DNA of 5,008 bases. It comes from Spirochaetia bacterium. GTDB lineage: Bacteria; Spirochaetota; Spirochaetia; Treponematales; Treponemataceae. Numbering within the stretch: position 1 is the first letter of the stretch; every line of letters begins with the position of its first letter. The notes below the pieces were generated by a model. It did no database searches. It saw only the letters and a list, made by a program, of their open reading frames with translations, and was not told the origin of the DNA. The position numbers and the translations under genes were made by a program. Positions 1 to 5,008 of the stretch are shown piece by piece. The stretch spans positions 1-5,008 of the forward strand of contig CAAGIZ010000238.1 in the NCBI GenBank assembly GCA_900770075.1. Reading direction: 5' to 3'.

Positions 1-45
1 GCCAGATTTATGAGATTTTTTTTCTCAAAAATCTGGCTTTTTTTT
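1..45 (+). terminator. Rho-independent terminator of an upstream plus-strand gene
   Basis: Bases 1-15 pair with bases 23-37 in a 15-bp stem with one A-A mismatch. The GC-rich base of the stem is GCCAGA/TCTGGC. The loop (16-22) is all T, and the stem is followed directly by eight T (38-45). Stem plus T run is the textbook intrinsic terminator, read on the plus strand, so it should end a gene lying left of the window and converging on glgA. It could also stop glgA transcripts from the other side if a T run exists on the minus strand beyond base 1, which cannot be seen here. The hairpin may begin slightly before the window edge. Confidence 0.88.
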
Positions 46-53
46 CCAGGCCT

Positions 54-170
54 TAAAATTGGAGACCTTTTTCAGTGGCGTCGGTTTGACCTGGTGTTTT
101 TTTTGTCCGGACTGAAGCGGCCAGCGTAACTGCGGAAAGCCGGTCGCGAACAGAAGATGTGCTCCAAATT
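54..170 (-). repeat. Degenerate intergenic repeat, copy A
   Basis: Read on the minus strand, this gap resembles the stretch at 3054-3150. Both start with GAATTT followed by TTGGAGC, then CATC (minus strand of 155-168). An identical 11-mer CGCGACCGGCT (plus 138-148) follows 12 bases later, then a TCCG...TT...CGCT...CGCT pattern down to about base 116. A further shared AAAGGTCT lies at plus 63-70. Copy A has roughly 26 more bases than copy B in its distal half, including an 8-base A run (plus-strand T run at 97-104). The repeat begins almost at the glgA stop codon. No gene or convincing glgA terminator is visible in this gap. Confidence 0.55.
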
Positions 171-1655
171 CTAAAGAGTTATTCCGCACCCCCGAAGAAG
201 AGCTTCCCTGTAAACTTTTTCGTAATGACGGCAGCTATTTGTCCAGGTAAAATCCTGTTCCATTGCCCTTTTCTGCATTGCGGCAATGTGGTCTTTTTTG
301 TTGTAATAGGCATAAACCGCCCAACCCACCGTATCGTACACTGCCTGAGGAGTAAGACTGTCAAACATAAAGCCTGTTCCTTCGCCGGTCTGCTGGTTGT
401 AGTTCTGAACTGTATCTGCAAGTCCGCCGGTGCGCCTTACTATAGGAAGTGTGCCGTAGAGTTCCGAATACATCTGGTTTAAGCCGCAGGGCTCGTACTG
501 ACTCGGCATGAGGAAAAAGTCTGCTCCTGCTTCAATCAGGTGGCTTAGTTTTTCGTTATAGCCGATTTTTGCCCGGAAATTCGGAAGTTTTGACTGAAGG
601 GAATTGATTTCGTCTTCTGCCCAGCGCTCTCCGCTTCCCAAAAGAACAAACTGTACGTCCATGGAAATGCAGATTCCCCAGAGACAGCCGTAATTCGGTG
701 CAAGAACTTCTGCAATTCCTTTCTGGCTTACAAGACGACCTATCATGGCGATGAGAGGAACGTCTTTTCTTACTGGAAGTCCAAAGTATTCCTGCAGCGC
801 CTTTTTACATACTGCCTTTCCCGAAAGATCCCGGGATGAATAATTTGCCGGAAGGTTTTTGTCTTTTTCCGGGTTCCATATTTCCGTATCAACTCCGTTT
901 ACTATGCCTTTTACCACGTCCCTTCGCACGCGAAGAAGACCGTCCAGCCCAAAGCCTCCTTCCAGGGTCTGGATTTCCCTGGCGTAGGTGGGGCTTACGG
1001 TGGTTACCATGTCTGCGCAGGAGATGCCTGCCTGAAGAAAGTTTATGTCTCCGTTACGCTCAAATCCGGCTCCGTAGTAGAGGTTCCAGTCAATTCCTAA
1101 ATCGTTGAATTTTTCCTTGCCGTAAACACCCTGATAGCCCATGTTGTGAATCGTAAAGACTGAGGCGGTATTTCTAAATGCACTCTGGCTGCGGCATACA
1201 TGCTTTACCAGAACGGGGGCAAGTCCTGCAGACCAGTCGTGGGCGTGTACTATGTCCGGGTACCAGCCCAGTTTGTTGCACACCTGAAGGGCTCCGTGGC
1301 ACAGGAGGCTGAAGCGGTAGGGATTGTCAAAAAAATCCGGTTCGGACTTTGTGCCGTAAACCCCATCACGTCCAAAGCAGTTTTCGTGGTCGAGAAAGTA
1401 GACGCTTACTTTTTCAAAACCGGGAAGAGGTGCGGTATAGACTGCCGTCCACTCCTGCCCCAGCCCTACAGGAACCCCCAGAGGTCCTTCCAACTTGCGA
1501 AGGCTGCGCCGGTCGATTTTATAATAGCGGGGCATTACGATTCTTACGTCGTGTCCAAGGAGGCTGAGACTTCCTGCAAGGGCGGAAACTGCATCTGCAA
1601 GCCCCCCTGTTTTTGCAAAAGGAACGGCTTCTGCGCTTACCATTAAAATTTTCAT
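171..1655 (-). CDS. glgA: Glycogen synthase (ADP-glucose), GT5 family
   Basis: GlgA transfers glucose from ADP-glucose to the non-reducing end of an alpha-1,4-glucan during glycogen synthesis in the cytoplasm. The 494-residue product is of normal length for the family and has the two Rossmann domains of a GT-B glycosyltransferase. The N-terminal domain carries the ADP-glucose loop KTGGLAD (15-21, Lys15), HAHDW (137-141) and IHNMGYQG (169-176, His170). The C-terminal domain carries IGRLVSQKG (305-313, Arg307 and Lys312), EPCGL (388-392, Glu388) and VRRTGGLADTV (406-416). These match the known catalytic and binding residues of bacterial GlgA. The start at 1655 is chosen because residue 1 opens the conserved MKILMVSAEA and a GGAGA Shine-Dalgarno lies 5 bases upstream; extension to 1700 would add 15 unconserved residues. 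Compared with my recollection of E. coli GlgA, there are about five extra residues after QKG (314-337). The aminotransferase gene lies 146 bases upstream on the same strand, behind a terminator hairpin. No other glg gene is in the window. Confidence 0.97.
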   Translation of the reverse strand: MKILMVSAEAVPFAKTGGLADAVSALAGSLSLLGHDVRIVMPRYYKIDRRSLRKLEGPLGVPVGLGQEWTAVYTAPLPGFEKVSVYFLDHENCFGRDGVYGTKSEPDFFDNPYRFSLLCHGALQVCNKLGWYPDIVHAHDWSAGLAPVLVKHVCRSQSAFRNTASVFTIHNMGYQGVYGKEKFNDLGIDWNLYYGAGFERNGDINFLQAGISCADMVTTVSPTYAREIQTLEGGFGLDGLLRVRRDVVKGIVNGVDTEIWNPEKDKNLPANYSSRDLSGKAVCKKALQEYFGLPVRKDVPLIAMIGRLVSQKGIAEVLAPNYGCLWGICISMDVQFVLLGSGERWAEDEINSLQSKLPNFRAKIGYNEKLSHLIEAGADFFLMPSQYEPCGLNQMYSELYGTLPIVRRTGGLADTVQNYNQQTGEGTGFMFDSLTPQAVYDTVGWAVYAYYNKKDHIAAMQKRAMEQDFTWTNSCRHYEKVYREALLRGCGITL

Positions 1656-1660
1656 ATTTT

Positions 1661-1665
1661 TCTCC
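1661..1665 (-). promoter_or_regulatory. Shine-Dalgarno site of glgA
   Basis: On the minus strand GGAGA is followed by five bases and then ATG. This fixes the glgA start at 1655 and argues against the in-frame ATG at 1700, which has no comparable site. Confidence 0.8.
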
Positions 1666-1693
1666 AATAAAAAAAGTCCAGGCTGAACAAAAC

Positions 1694-1751
1694 TTTGCAA
1701 TTCAGCGCAAACTTTAGTGCTGAGTAATCGCTCAAAGTGTTAATCAGCACT
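1694..1751 (-). promoter_or_regulatory. Two inverted repeats in the glgA leader region
   Basis: Read on the minus strand, AGTGCTGA (1751-1744) pairs perfectly with TCAGCACT (1723-1716). One mismatch and three further A-T pairs extend the stem inward, around a loop of about 12 bases. A smaller TTTGC/GCAAA stem (1711-1707 with 1698-1694) follows and is trailed by GTTTTG. The first hairpin has no T run, so it does not look like a terminator. Both lie between the upstream terminator and the glgA Shine-Dalgarno and would be part of any transcript reaching glgA. They could be an operator, an attenuator or only RNA-stabilising structure; nothing in the sequence decides. I found no convincing -35/-10 pair for glgA here. 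Confidence 0.4.
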
Positions 1752-1754
1752 TCC

Positions 1755-1791
1755 ATAAAAGACAGGAAAGTCCGCTTTAGCAACTTTCCTG
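1755..1791 (-). terminator. Probable intrinsic terminator of the aminotransferase gene
   Basis: On the minus strand CAGGAAAGT (1791-1783) and ACTTTCCTG (1771-1763) form a perfect 9-bp stem with an 11-base loop, followed by TCTTTTAT. The stem starts 10 bases after the aminotransferase stop codon, the usual place for an intrinsic terminator. The T tract is broken by one C and is short, so read-through into glgA is possible. The plus strand has no T run after the stem, so the signal points leftward. Confidence 0.65.
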
Positions 1792-1801
1792 AAAATGCCC
1801 A

Positions 1802-2986
1802 TTACTTTGCCGCTTCGATAAATGCCTTTTCGGAATTGATTATGGTCTTTTCGCTTACGCAATAGGCAAGCCGGAAATACCCTTTTTTACCGAAACCGGC
1901 TCCCGGCGCACTCAAAATAAAGAATTTTTTCAAGTGGTCGCAGAAAGCAGAATCGTCTTCGTTCCAGGCTTCAGGAACCTTTACAAAAAGATAAAAGGCA
2001 CCCTGAGGGCGGAAGTATTCAAGACCAGCCTTGTCCAAAATGTTCATGAGAAGATCCCGGCGGCGGGCGTAGGATGAATAATCTACTTTAGCATTCCAGG
2101 ACTTTGCCACAACTTTTTGAAAGAATGCAGGCGCGTTTACGCAGCCCAAAGTCCGCAGGCAGAAAGTACAGGCAGAGATAAACTCGTCTGCATCTTCGCA
2201 GGAAGGGTTTACGGCGATGTAACCGATTCGCTCCCCCGGAATTGAAAGGTCTTTTGCAAAGCTGGAAACCACCACAGAATTTTCATATTTCGGAAAAACA
2301 GGAGGAACTTCAGCCCCGTCGTAAACAATTGCCCGGTAGGGTTCGTCACAGACAAGATAAGGCATCCTTCCGCAGGCTGTTCCATGTTTTTTTAGGGCGG
2401 CAGTCAAATCAGAAATTTCTGCCTCCGAATAAATCTTCCCGGTAGGATTGTTGGGAGTGTTTATCAAAACGGCAGCGGTCTTTTCAGAGAGGACTTTTTC
2501 AATTCCGCCGACATCCAGCGAAAAATCATCTCCGGCAGGAACTTCAACAAGTTTTCCGCCAAAATTAGAAACGTAGTGTCTGTATTCGGCAAAAAAAGGA
2601 GCCGGAACAATAACTTCATCCCCTTCGCTGAGAATCGATTTAAAAACACAGTTTAAGGCACTGGCAGCCCCCACCGTCATTACCACGTTTTTTTCTTCCA
2701 GTTTAGTCTGCTGTTCACCGCCGACTTTTTCAGCCATAGCCTGTCTTGTTTCTGAATAACCGGCATTCGGCATGTATCCGTGGCAGCCGTGAGAGGTGTC
2801 CCCGGCAACTTCCGCAATGGCGTCCAGAACTTCTTTCGGAGGGTCCAGATCCGGATTTCCCAAGGAAAAATCAAAAACCCTGTCTTCTCCATACTGTTTT
2901 TTCAGCTGGATTCCTTCCTCAAACATCTTTCTTATTACAGATGCACCCTTTGAATTTATTGTCTGTTTTATTTTTGGAGCTATCAT
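1802..2986 (-). CDS. PLP-dependent aminotransferase, aspartate aminotransferase type (class I/II)
   Basis: A 394-residue cytosolic fold-type I aminotransferase that moves an amino group between an amino acid and a 2-oxo acid using pyridoxal phosphate. Visible motifs in order are FSLGNPDLDPP (40-50), the NTPNNPTG loop (176-183, Asn180 at the cofactor ring), CDEPYRA (213-219, Asp214 for the pyridine nitrogen), SSFAKDLSIPGERIGY with the presumed Schiff-base Lys245 and Arg253 at the cofactor phosphate, and FRLAY (371-375, Arg372 as the usual carboxylate-binding arginine). All key residues are present and the length is normal. Families of this kind are usually annotated as aspartate aminotransferase, but substrate cannot be read from sequence; aromatic or alanine-type activity is possible. 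The ATG at 2986 is preferred over the in-frame ATG at 3007 because conservation begins near MIAPKIK and a consensus -10 box lies between the two. No Shine-Dalgarno precedes it, so the message may be leaderless. Confidence 0.93.
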   Translation of the reverse strand: MIAPKIKQTINSKGASVIRKMFEEGIQLKKQYGEDRVFDFSLGNPDLDPPKEVLDAIAEVAGDTSHGCHGYMPNAGYSETRQAMAEKVGGEQQTKLEEKNVVMTVGAASALNCVFKSILSEGDEVIVPAPFFAEYRHYVSNFGGKLVEVPAGDDFSLDVGGIEKVLSEKTAAVLINTPNNPTGKIYSEAEISDLTAALKKHGTACGRMPYLVCDEPYRAIVYDGAEVPPVFPKYENSVVVSSFAKDLSIPGERIGYIAVNPSCEDADEFISACTFCLRTLGCVNAPAFFQKVVAKSWNAKVDYSSYARRRDLLMNILDKAGLEYFRPQGAFYLFVKVPEAWNEDDSAFCDHLKKFFILSAPGAGFGKKGYFRLAYCVSEKTIINSEKAFIEAAK

Positions 2987-2995
2987 AATGAACGT

Positions 2996-3024
2996 ATTAT
3001 AGCACACATCAGATTTTTTGACAC
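2996..3024 (-). promoter_or_regulatory. Extended -10 promoter of the aminotransferase gene
   Basis: On the minus strand a perfect TATAAT (3001-2996) is preceded by TGC, giving an extended -10. GTGTCA (3024-3019) sits 17 bases upstream and matches four of six positions of the -35 consensus. Only nine bases (ACGTTCATT) separate the -10 box from the ATG at 2986, so transcription should start about three bases before the start codon. This is sequence-based prediction only. Confidence 0.72.
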
Positions 3025-3053
3025 AAAACTTATCATCAACTTAAAAAAAAGCT

Positions 3054-3150
3054 GAATTTTTTTGGAGCCCATCCACCGCCCGCGACCGGCTGCTCCGACT
3101 TCGCTAAACGCTCATTGCCGCAGGCGGCAACTAAAGGTCTGCGCATCCGG
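3054..3150 (+). repeat. Degenerate intergenic repeat, copy B, with hairpin
   Basis: A GC-rich block inside otherwise A/T-rich intergenic sequence. It shares GAATTT, TTTGGAGC, CATC, the 11-mer CGCGACCGGCT (3081-3091), a TCCG..CTTCGCT..ACGCT pattern (to 3112) and AAAGGTCT (3133-3140) with copy A, which lies in inverted orientation at 54-170. It contains the inverted repeat TTGCCGC/GCGGCAA (3115-3121 and 3124-3130), foldable as a 6-bp stem with a four-base loop. No reading frame of note is seen. It looks like a dispersed repeat family, but the other copies are outside the window. Confidence 0.6.
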
Positions 3151-3160
3151 GCTAAAACTT

Positions 3161-3179
3161 CTGTCTAATCAGACAGTTT
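3161..3179. repeat. Short hairpin CTGTCT-AATC-AGACAG
   Basis: A perfect 6-bp inverted repeat with a four-base loop (arms 3161-3166 and 3171-3176), followed by TTT on the plus strand. It sits just right of repeat copy B and between the two divergent promoters. The stem is short and the T run is only three bases, so it is a poor terminator. It could be the end of the repeat element or a protein-binding palindrome. Confidence 0.35.
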
Positions 3180-3265
3180 CTCACCGCGCACCAAAAGTGT
3201 AAGGAACCTTGCAAAAACGGCAAAAAGATTTATTCACCGTTTCCACAGAGGTGCACTGTAACTTA

Positions 3266-3294
3266 TTGAGGATTATGGCGTTTTCTGCTATATT
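3266..3294 (+). promoter_or_regulatory. Extended -10 promoter for the secreted-protein gene
   Basis: TTGAGG (3266-3271, four of six -35 positions) is followed 17 bases later by TATATT (3289-3294, five of six -10 positions), which is preceded by TGC as an extended -10. Transcription would start near 3300-3302, only 6-8 bases before the ATG at 3308. The predicted start falls at the end of the GGAGG at 3296-3300, so either this promoter is not the one used or that Shine-Dalgarno is mostly left out of the message. Confidence 0.5.
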
Positions 3295-3295
3295 C

Positions 3296-3300
3296 GGAGG
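3296..3300 (+). promoter_or_regulatory. Shine-Dalgarno site of the secreted-protein gene
   Basis: A full GGAGG lies seven bases before the ATG at 3308. This spacing, together with the signal peptide that begins at that ATG, sets the start and excludes the 33-codon extension back to 3209. Confidence 0.75.
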
Positions 3301-3307
3301 CAGAAAT

Positions 3308-4030
3308 ATGAAAAAATCAATCTTTATCTTAAGCGCAATTTTTGCTTTTACGGCTGTTTCTCCCCTTTTTGCAGAAGCCTTTAATTCCAGACTTTCTTCT
3401 GACGAAAGGCAGAAACTTGAAAACGGAGAAGTCCTCATAAGAAACATCAATTCCATAAAGGAAACCTGCATAAAAGAAAGTTCTTCTTCGGAAAAAATCC
3501 TTTCCACAATGAAAAAACTGGATCCGGCCTACGTTGCGGAGGTTATACAGGTTCGCCCCTACGAAGGCAACGAAAACCTGCCCCAGCAGATAGACGAAAT
3601 TCTCTGCAACATAGGCGATTACGTGGGAATTCCATATTTTTCAGAAAGAACCCAAAAGTGGTACGAGCTTTATTCCTCTGCAGAAATCAGGGAAATAACA
3701 GAAAAAGGCAGCAGCAAACAGATTGACTGCGTATTGGAAATGTCCCTTTTCGGTAAATTTGACTCACGGATAAACGTAGTTCAGGACGAAGAGTTTTTCT
3801 ATTACGAATTAAAAAACATGGAAAATCTTATTTACCACGAAAAATTTACAGCCATAAAGTCAAAGAAAATGGTTTCCTGCATAACGCTTTTCAGGGACGG
3901 AGACAACTGGATTCTCTATGCTATTGGAGGCATAGATGCTCCAAAGCTTTGGTTTTTAAAAGACAGAATCGAAACCTCCTTTATGAACAGGATAAAGACT
4001 TTCTGTAACTTTATCTTCTCAAAAATATAA
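3308..4030 (+). CDS. Secreted protein of unknown function, possibly DUF6675 family
   Basis: A 240-residue protein with a clear N-terminal signal peptide: two lysines at 2-3, a hydrophobic core at about 4-17, and a likely signal peptidase I site after Ala22 (LFA before EA). There is no lipobox cysteine at that point, so it is probably periplasmic or released rather than a lipoprotein. No other membrane segment is seen. Recognisable patches are LSSDERQKLENGEVLIRNI (29-47), YVGIPYFSERTQKWYELY (105-122) and an aromatic, basic tail (214-240). It has five cysteines (54, 100, 141, 191, 233) in no recognisable metal motif. From memory it resembles treponemal proteins grouped as DUF6675, which I could not check. 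The layout, with an L..GE.VIRN opening, mixed strands and a C-terminal amphipathic stretch, loosely recalls START/SRPBCC-type ligand-binding proteins; this is speculative. The rRNA methyltransferase gene follows after 22 bases, so co-transcription is plausible. Confidence 0.85.
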   Translation: MKKSIFILSAIFAFTAVSPLFAEAFNSRLSSDERQKLENGEVLIRNINSIKETCIKESSSSEKILSTMKKLDPAYVAEVIQVRPYEGNENLPQQIDEILCNIGDYVGIPYFSERTQKWYELYSSAEIREITEKGSSKQIDCVLEMSLFGKFDSRINVVQDEEFFYYELKNMENLIYHEKFTAIKSKKMVSCITLFRDGDNWILYAIGGIDAPKLWFLKDRIETSFMNRIKTFCNFIFSKI

Positions 4031-4052
4031 CCGACCAGCATTTTTAACGAAT

Positions 4053-5008
4053 ATGGCAAACATCACTTTAACCCCGGAAAAAATGGTCTTTGGCGGAAGC
4101 TGCCTTGCAAAGGTAAACGGAAAAAATGTCTTTATCCCCTTTGCAATTCCTGGCGAAAAAATAGAAATTTCCATACAAAAATCTTATAGAGACTACGACA
4201 CGGCAAAGATTGAAAAAATTCTGGAACCTTCCCCCCACCGCACCCTGCCCTTTTGTCCCCTTTACGGAAAATGTGGAGGCTGCAACCTTCAGCACATTGA
4301 ACCAGGCTTCCAGCAGGAACTTCGCAAAAATATGCTGGCAGAGTGCTTTGAAAGAGAGGGAATAAAAATCCCGGAAATCGAAATTATCTCCGGAGAACCA
4401 AAAAATTACCGTTCAAGGATTCAACTTACCGACGGCGGATTCAACGAAAGACAGTCAAACAACGTGCTGAAAGTGGATTTCTGTCCAATTGCAACAGGCG
4501 AAATAAACGACTATCTTTCAAAGGTAAGGCAGGAAGAGCGGCCGGAAGGAAGGGTTCACTTTTTTGGTGACAGAAGGATTGTTTCCAGCACTCAAACTGA
4601 ATTTAAAAACCTCGTGATTGCCGACGAAACAAAAAAAGATCTCTGGACCTCAAGACAGGTGGGAAACTCCAGAAAAAAGGCAAAAAACAGGATAAAGCAG
4701 CGTTTTGCCGGCACCCTTGCAGACACCAGAAACAACTGCACAGTCTGCCTTGCAGGAAGAAACATTGAATTTGACGTTCAGGGATTTTTTCAGTCAAACC
4801 TTGACGTTCTTGAAAAGACCATAGGAGCCGTAACAGACGGCCTTTGGGGAGACAGGGCACTGGACATGTATGCCGGCGCTGGAACTTTTTCAGTTTTCCT
4901 TGCAGATATTTTCAAAAAGACCACTCTGGTGGAACACAACAGGGATGCGCTGGTTCATGCAGAATTAAACCTTGCAGGAAAGCCCCACGAAACCTACGGT
5001 TTAAGCGA
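4053..5008 (+). CDS. rlmD: RlmD-type 23S rRNA (uracil-C5)-methyltransferase, 3' end outside window
   Basis: The first 318 codons of a SAM-dependent RNA uracil-C5 methyltransferase of the RumA/TrmA family, open at the right edge. A TRAM RNA-binding domain occupies about residues 1-58 (EKMVFGGSCLAKVNGK). The iron-sulfur cluster cysteines are Cys68, Cys74 and Cys77 (CPLYGKCGGCNLQH) with the fourth at Cys144 (VDFCPIA), as in E. coli RlmD. GFFQSN (244-249) is the family substrate/SAM motif, DMYAGAGTFS (271-280) is SAM motif I, and Glu294 in LVEHNRDA is the likely ribose-binding acid. The catalytic cysteine and final glutamate lie beyond the window. TRAM plus cluster fits RlmD or the dual-specific RlmCD, so the symbol is used in the family sense; target site 1939 versus 747 cannot be decided. 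The ATG at 4053 opens the conserved region with no upstream alternative. It lacks a good Shine-Dalgarno and follows the secreted-protein gene by 22 bases. Confidence 0.92.
   Translation, partial: MANITLTPEKMVFGGSCLAKVNGKNVFIPFAIPGEKIEISIQKSYRDYDTAKIEKILEPSPHRTLPFCPLYGKCGGCNLQHIEPGFQQELRKNMLAECFEREGIKIPEIEIISGEPKNYRSRIQLTDGGFNERQSNNVLKVDFCPIATGEINDYLSKVRQEERPEGRVHFFGDRRIVSSTQTEFKNLVIADETKKDLWTSRQVGNSRKKAKNRIKQRFAGTLADTRNNCTVCLAGRNIEFDVQGFFQSNLDVLEKTIGAVTDGLWGDRALDMYAGAGTFSVFLADIFKKTTLVEHNRDALVHAELNLAGKPHETYGLS

Noticed and set aside
46..104. CCAGG (46-50) and CCTGG (90-94) followed by a T run at 97-104 as a second plus-strand terminator
   Set aside because: Only five pairs across a 39-base loop; the T run alone is not enough, and the strong terminator at 1-45 already ends the upstream gene.
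159..482. Open frame of 107 codons on the plus strand at the 3' end of glgA
   Set aside because: It is antisense to the conserved GlgA C terminus and has no family resemblance; the cysteine-rich translation is typical of shadow frames.
1200..1646. Open frame of 148 codons on the plus strand inside glgA
   Set aside because: It is fully antisense to the conserved N-terminal half of glgA, has no Shine-Dalgarno or recognisable motif, and is explained by codon bias of the real gene.
2986..3007. Upstream ATG at 3007 adding seven residues to the aminotransferase
   Set aside because: The seven extra codons overlap a perfect -10 box and are not part of the conserved N terminus.
3018..3023. Perfect TTGACA on the plus strand in the divergent region
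   Set aside because: No acceptable -10 box lies 16-18 bases downstream on the plus strand, and the gene is almost 300 bases away; the same bases partly serve the minus-strand -35.
3181..3507. Open frame of 108 codons on the minus strand over the start of the secreted-protein gene
   Set aside because: It overlaps the signal peptide and promoter of a well-supported gene, has no good ribosome-binding site, and its product has no recognisable features.
3991..4015. Perfect 7-bp inverted repeat GATAAAG/CTTTATC at the end of the secreted-protein gene
   Set aside because: The arms are A/T-rich, lie inside the coding region and are not followed by a T run, so a terminator call is not supported.

Overview
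This is 5,008 bases of bacterial chromosome with moderate G+C (mid-40s percent, judged by eye). The overall gene style suggests a spirochaete, most likely a host-associated Treponema. The clues are a short secreted protein of a kind I associate with that genus, a GlgA with an unusual C-domain insertion, and A/T-rich gaps with long T runs. The genus is an inference and is not proven by the sequence.

Layout. Bases 1-45 are a strong rho-independent terminator for a plus-strand gene lying to the left of the window. Bases 46-170 hold no gene, but carry one copy of a degenerate GC-rich repeat that starts right at the glgA stop codon. Two genes follow on the minus strand: glgA (glycogen synthase, 171-1655) and, upstream of it, a fold-type I PLP-dependent aminotransferase (1802-2986). 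The 146-base gap between them holds a terminator hairpin behind the aminotransferase and two more inverted repeats that would form a structured leader ahead of glgA. Bases 2987-3307 form a divergent control region. It contains a near-consensus extended -10 promoter for the aminotransferase, a second copy of the GC-rich repeat in inverted orientation, and a similar extended -10 promoter for the rightward genes. To the right, on the plus strand, are a 240-residue secreted protein of unknown function (3308-4030) and, 22 bases later, an RlmD-type 23S rRNA uracil-C5 methyltransferase that is cut off by the window end (4053-5008).

How the genes relate. GlgA makes storage glycogen from ADP-glucose. 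The aminotransferase acts in amino-acid metabolism, and RlmD-type enzymes modify ribosomal RNA. They do not form one pathway, and the window looks mainly like ordinary housekeeping chromosome. The less ordinary parts are non-coding: a leaderless-looking start for the aminotransferase, a promoter that overlaps the Shine-Dalgarno of the secreted-protein gene, and the inverted pair of related intergenic repeats. I see no mobile element, CRISPR array, tRNA or rRNA.
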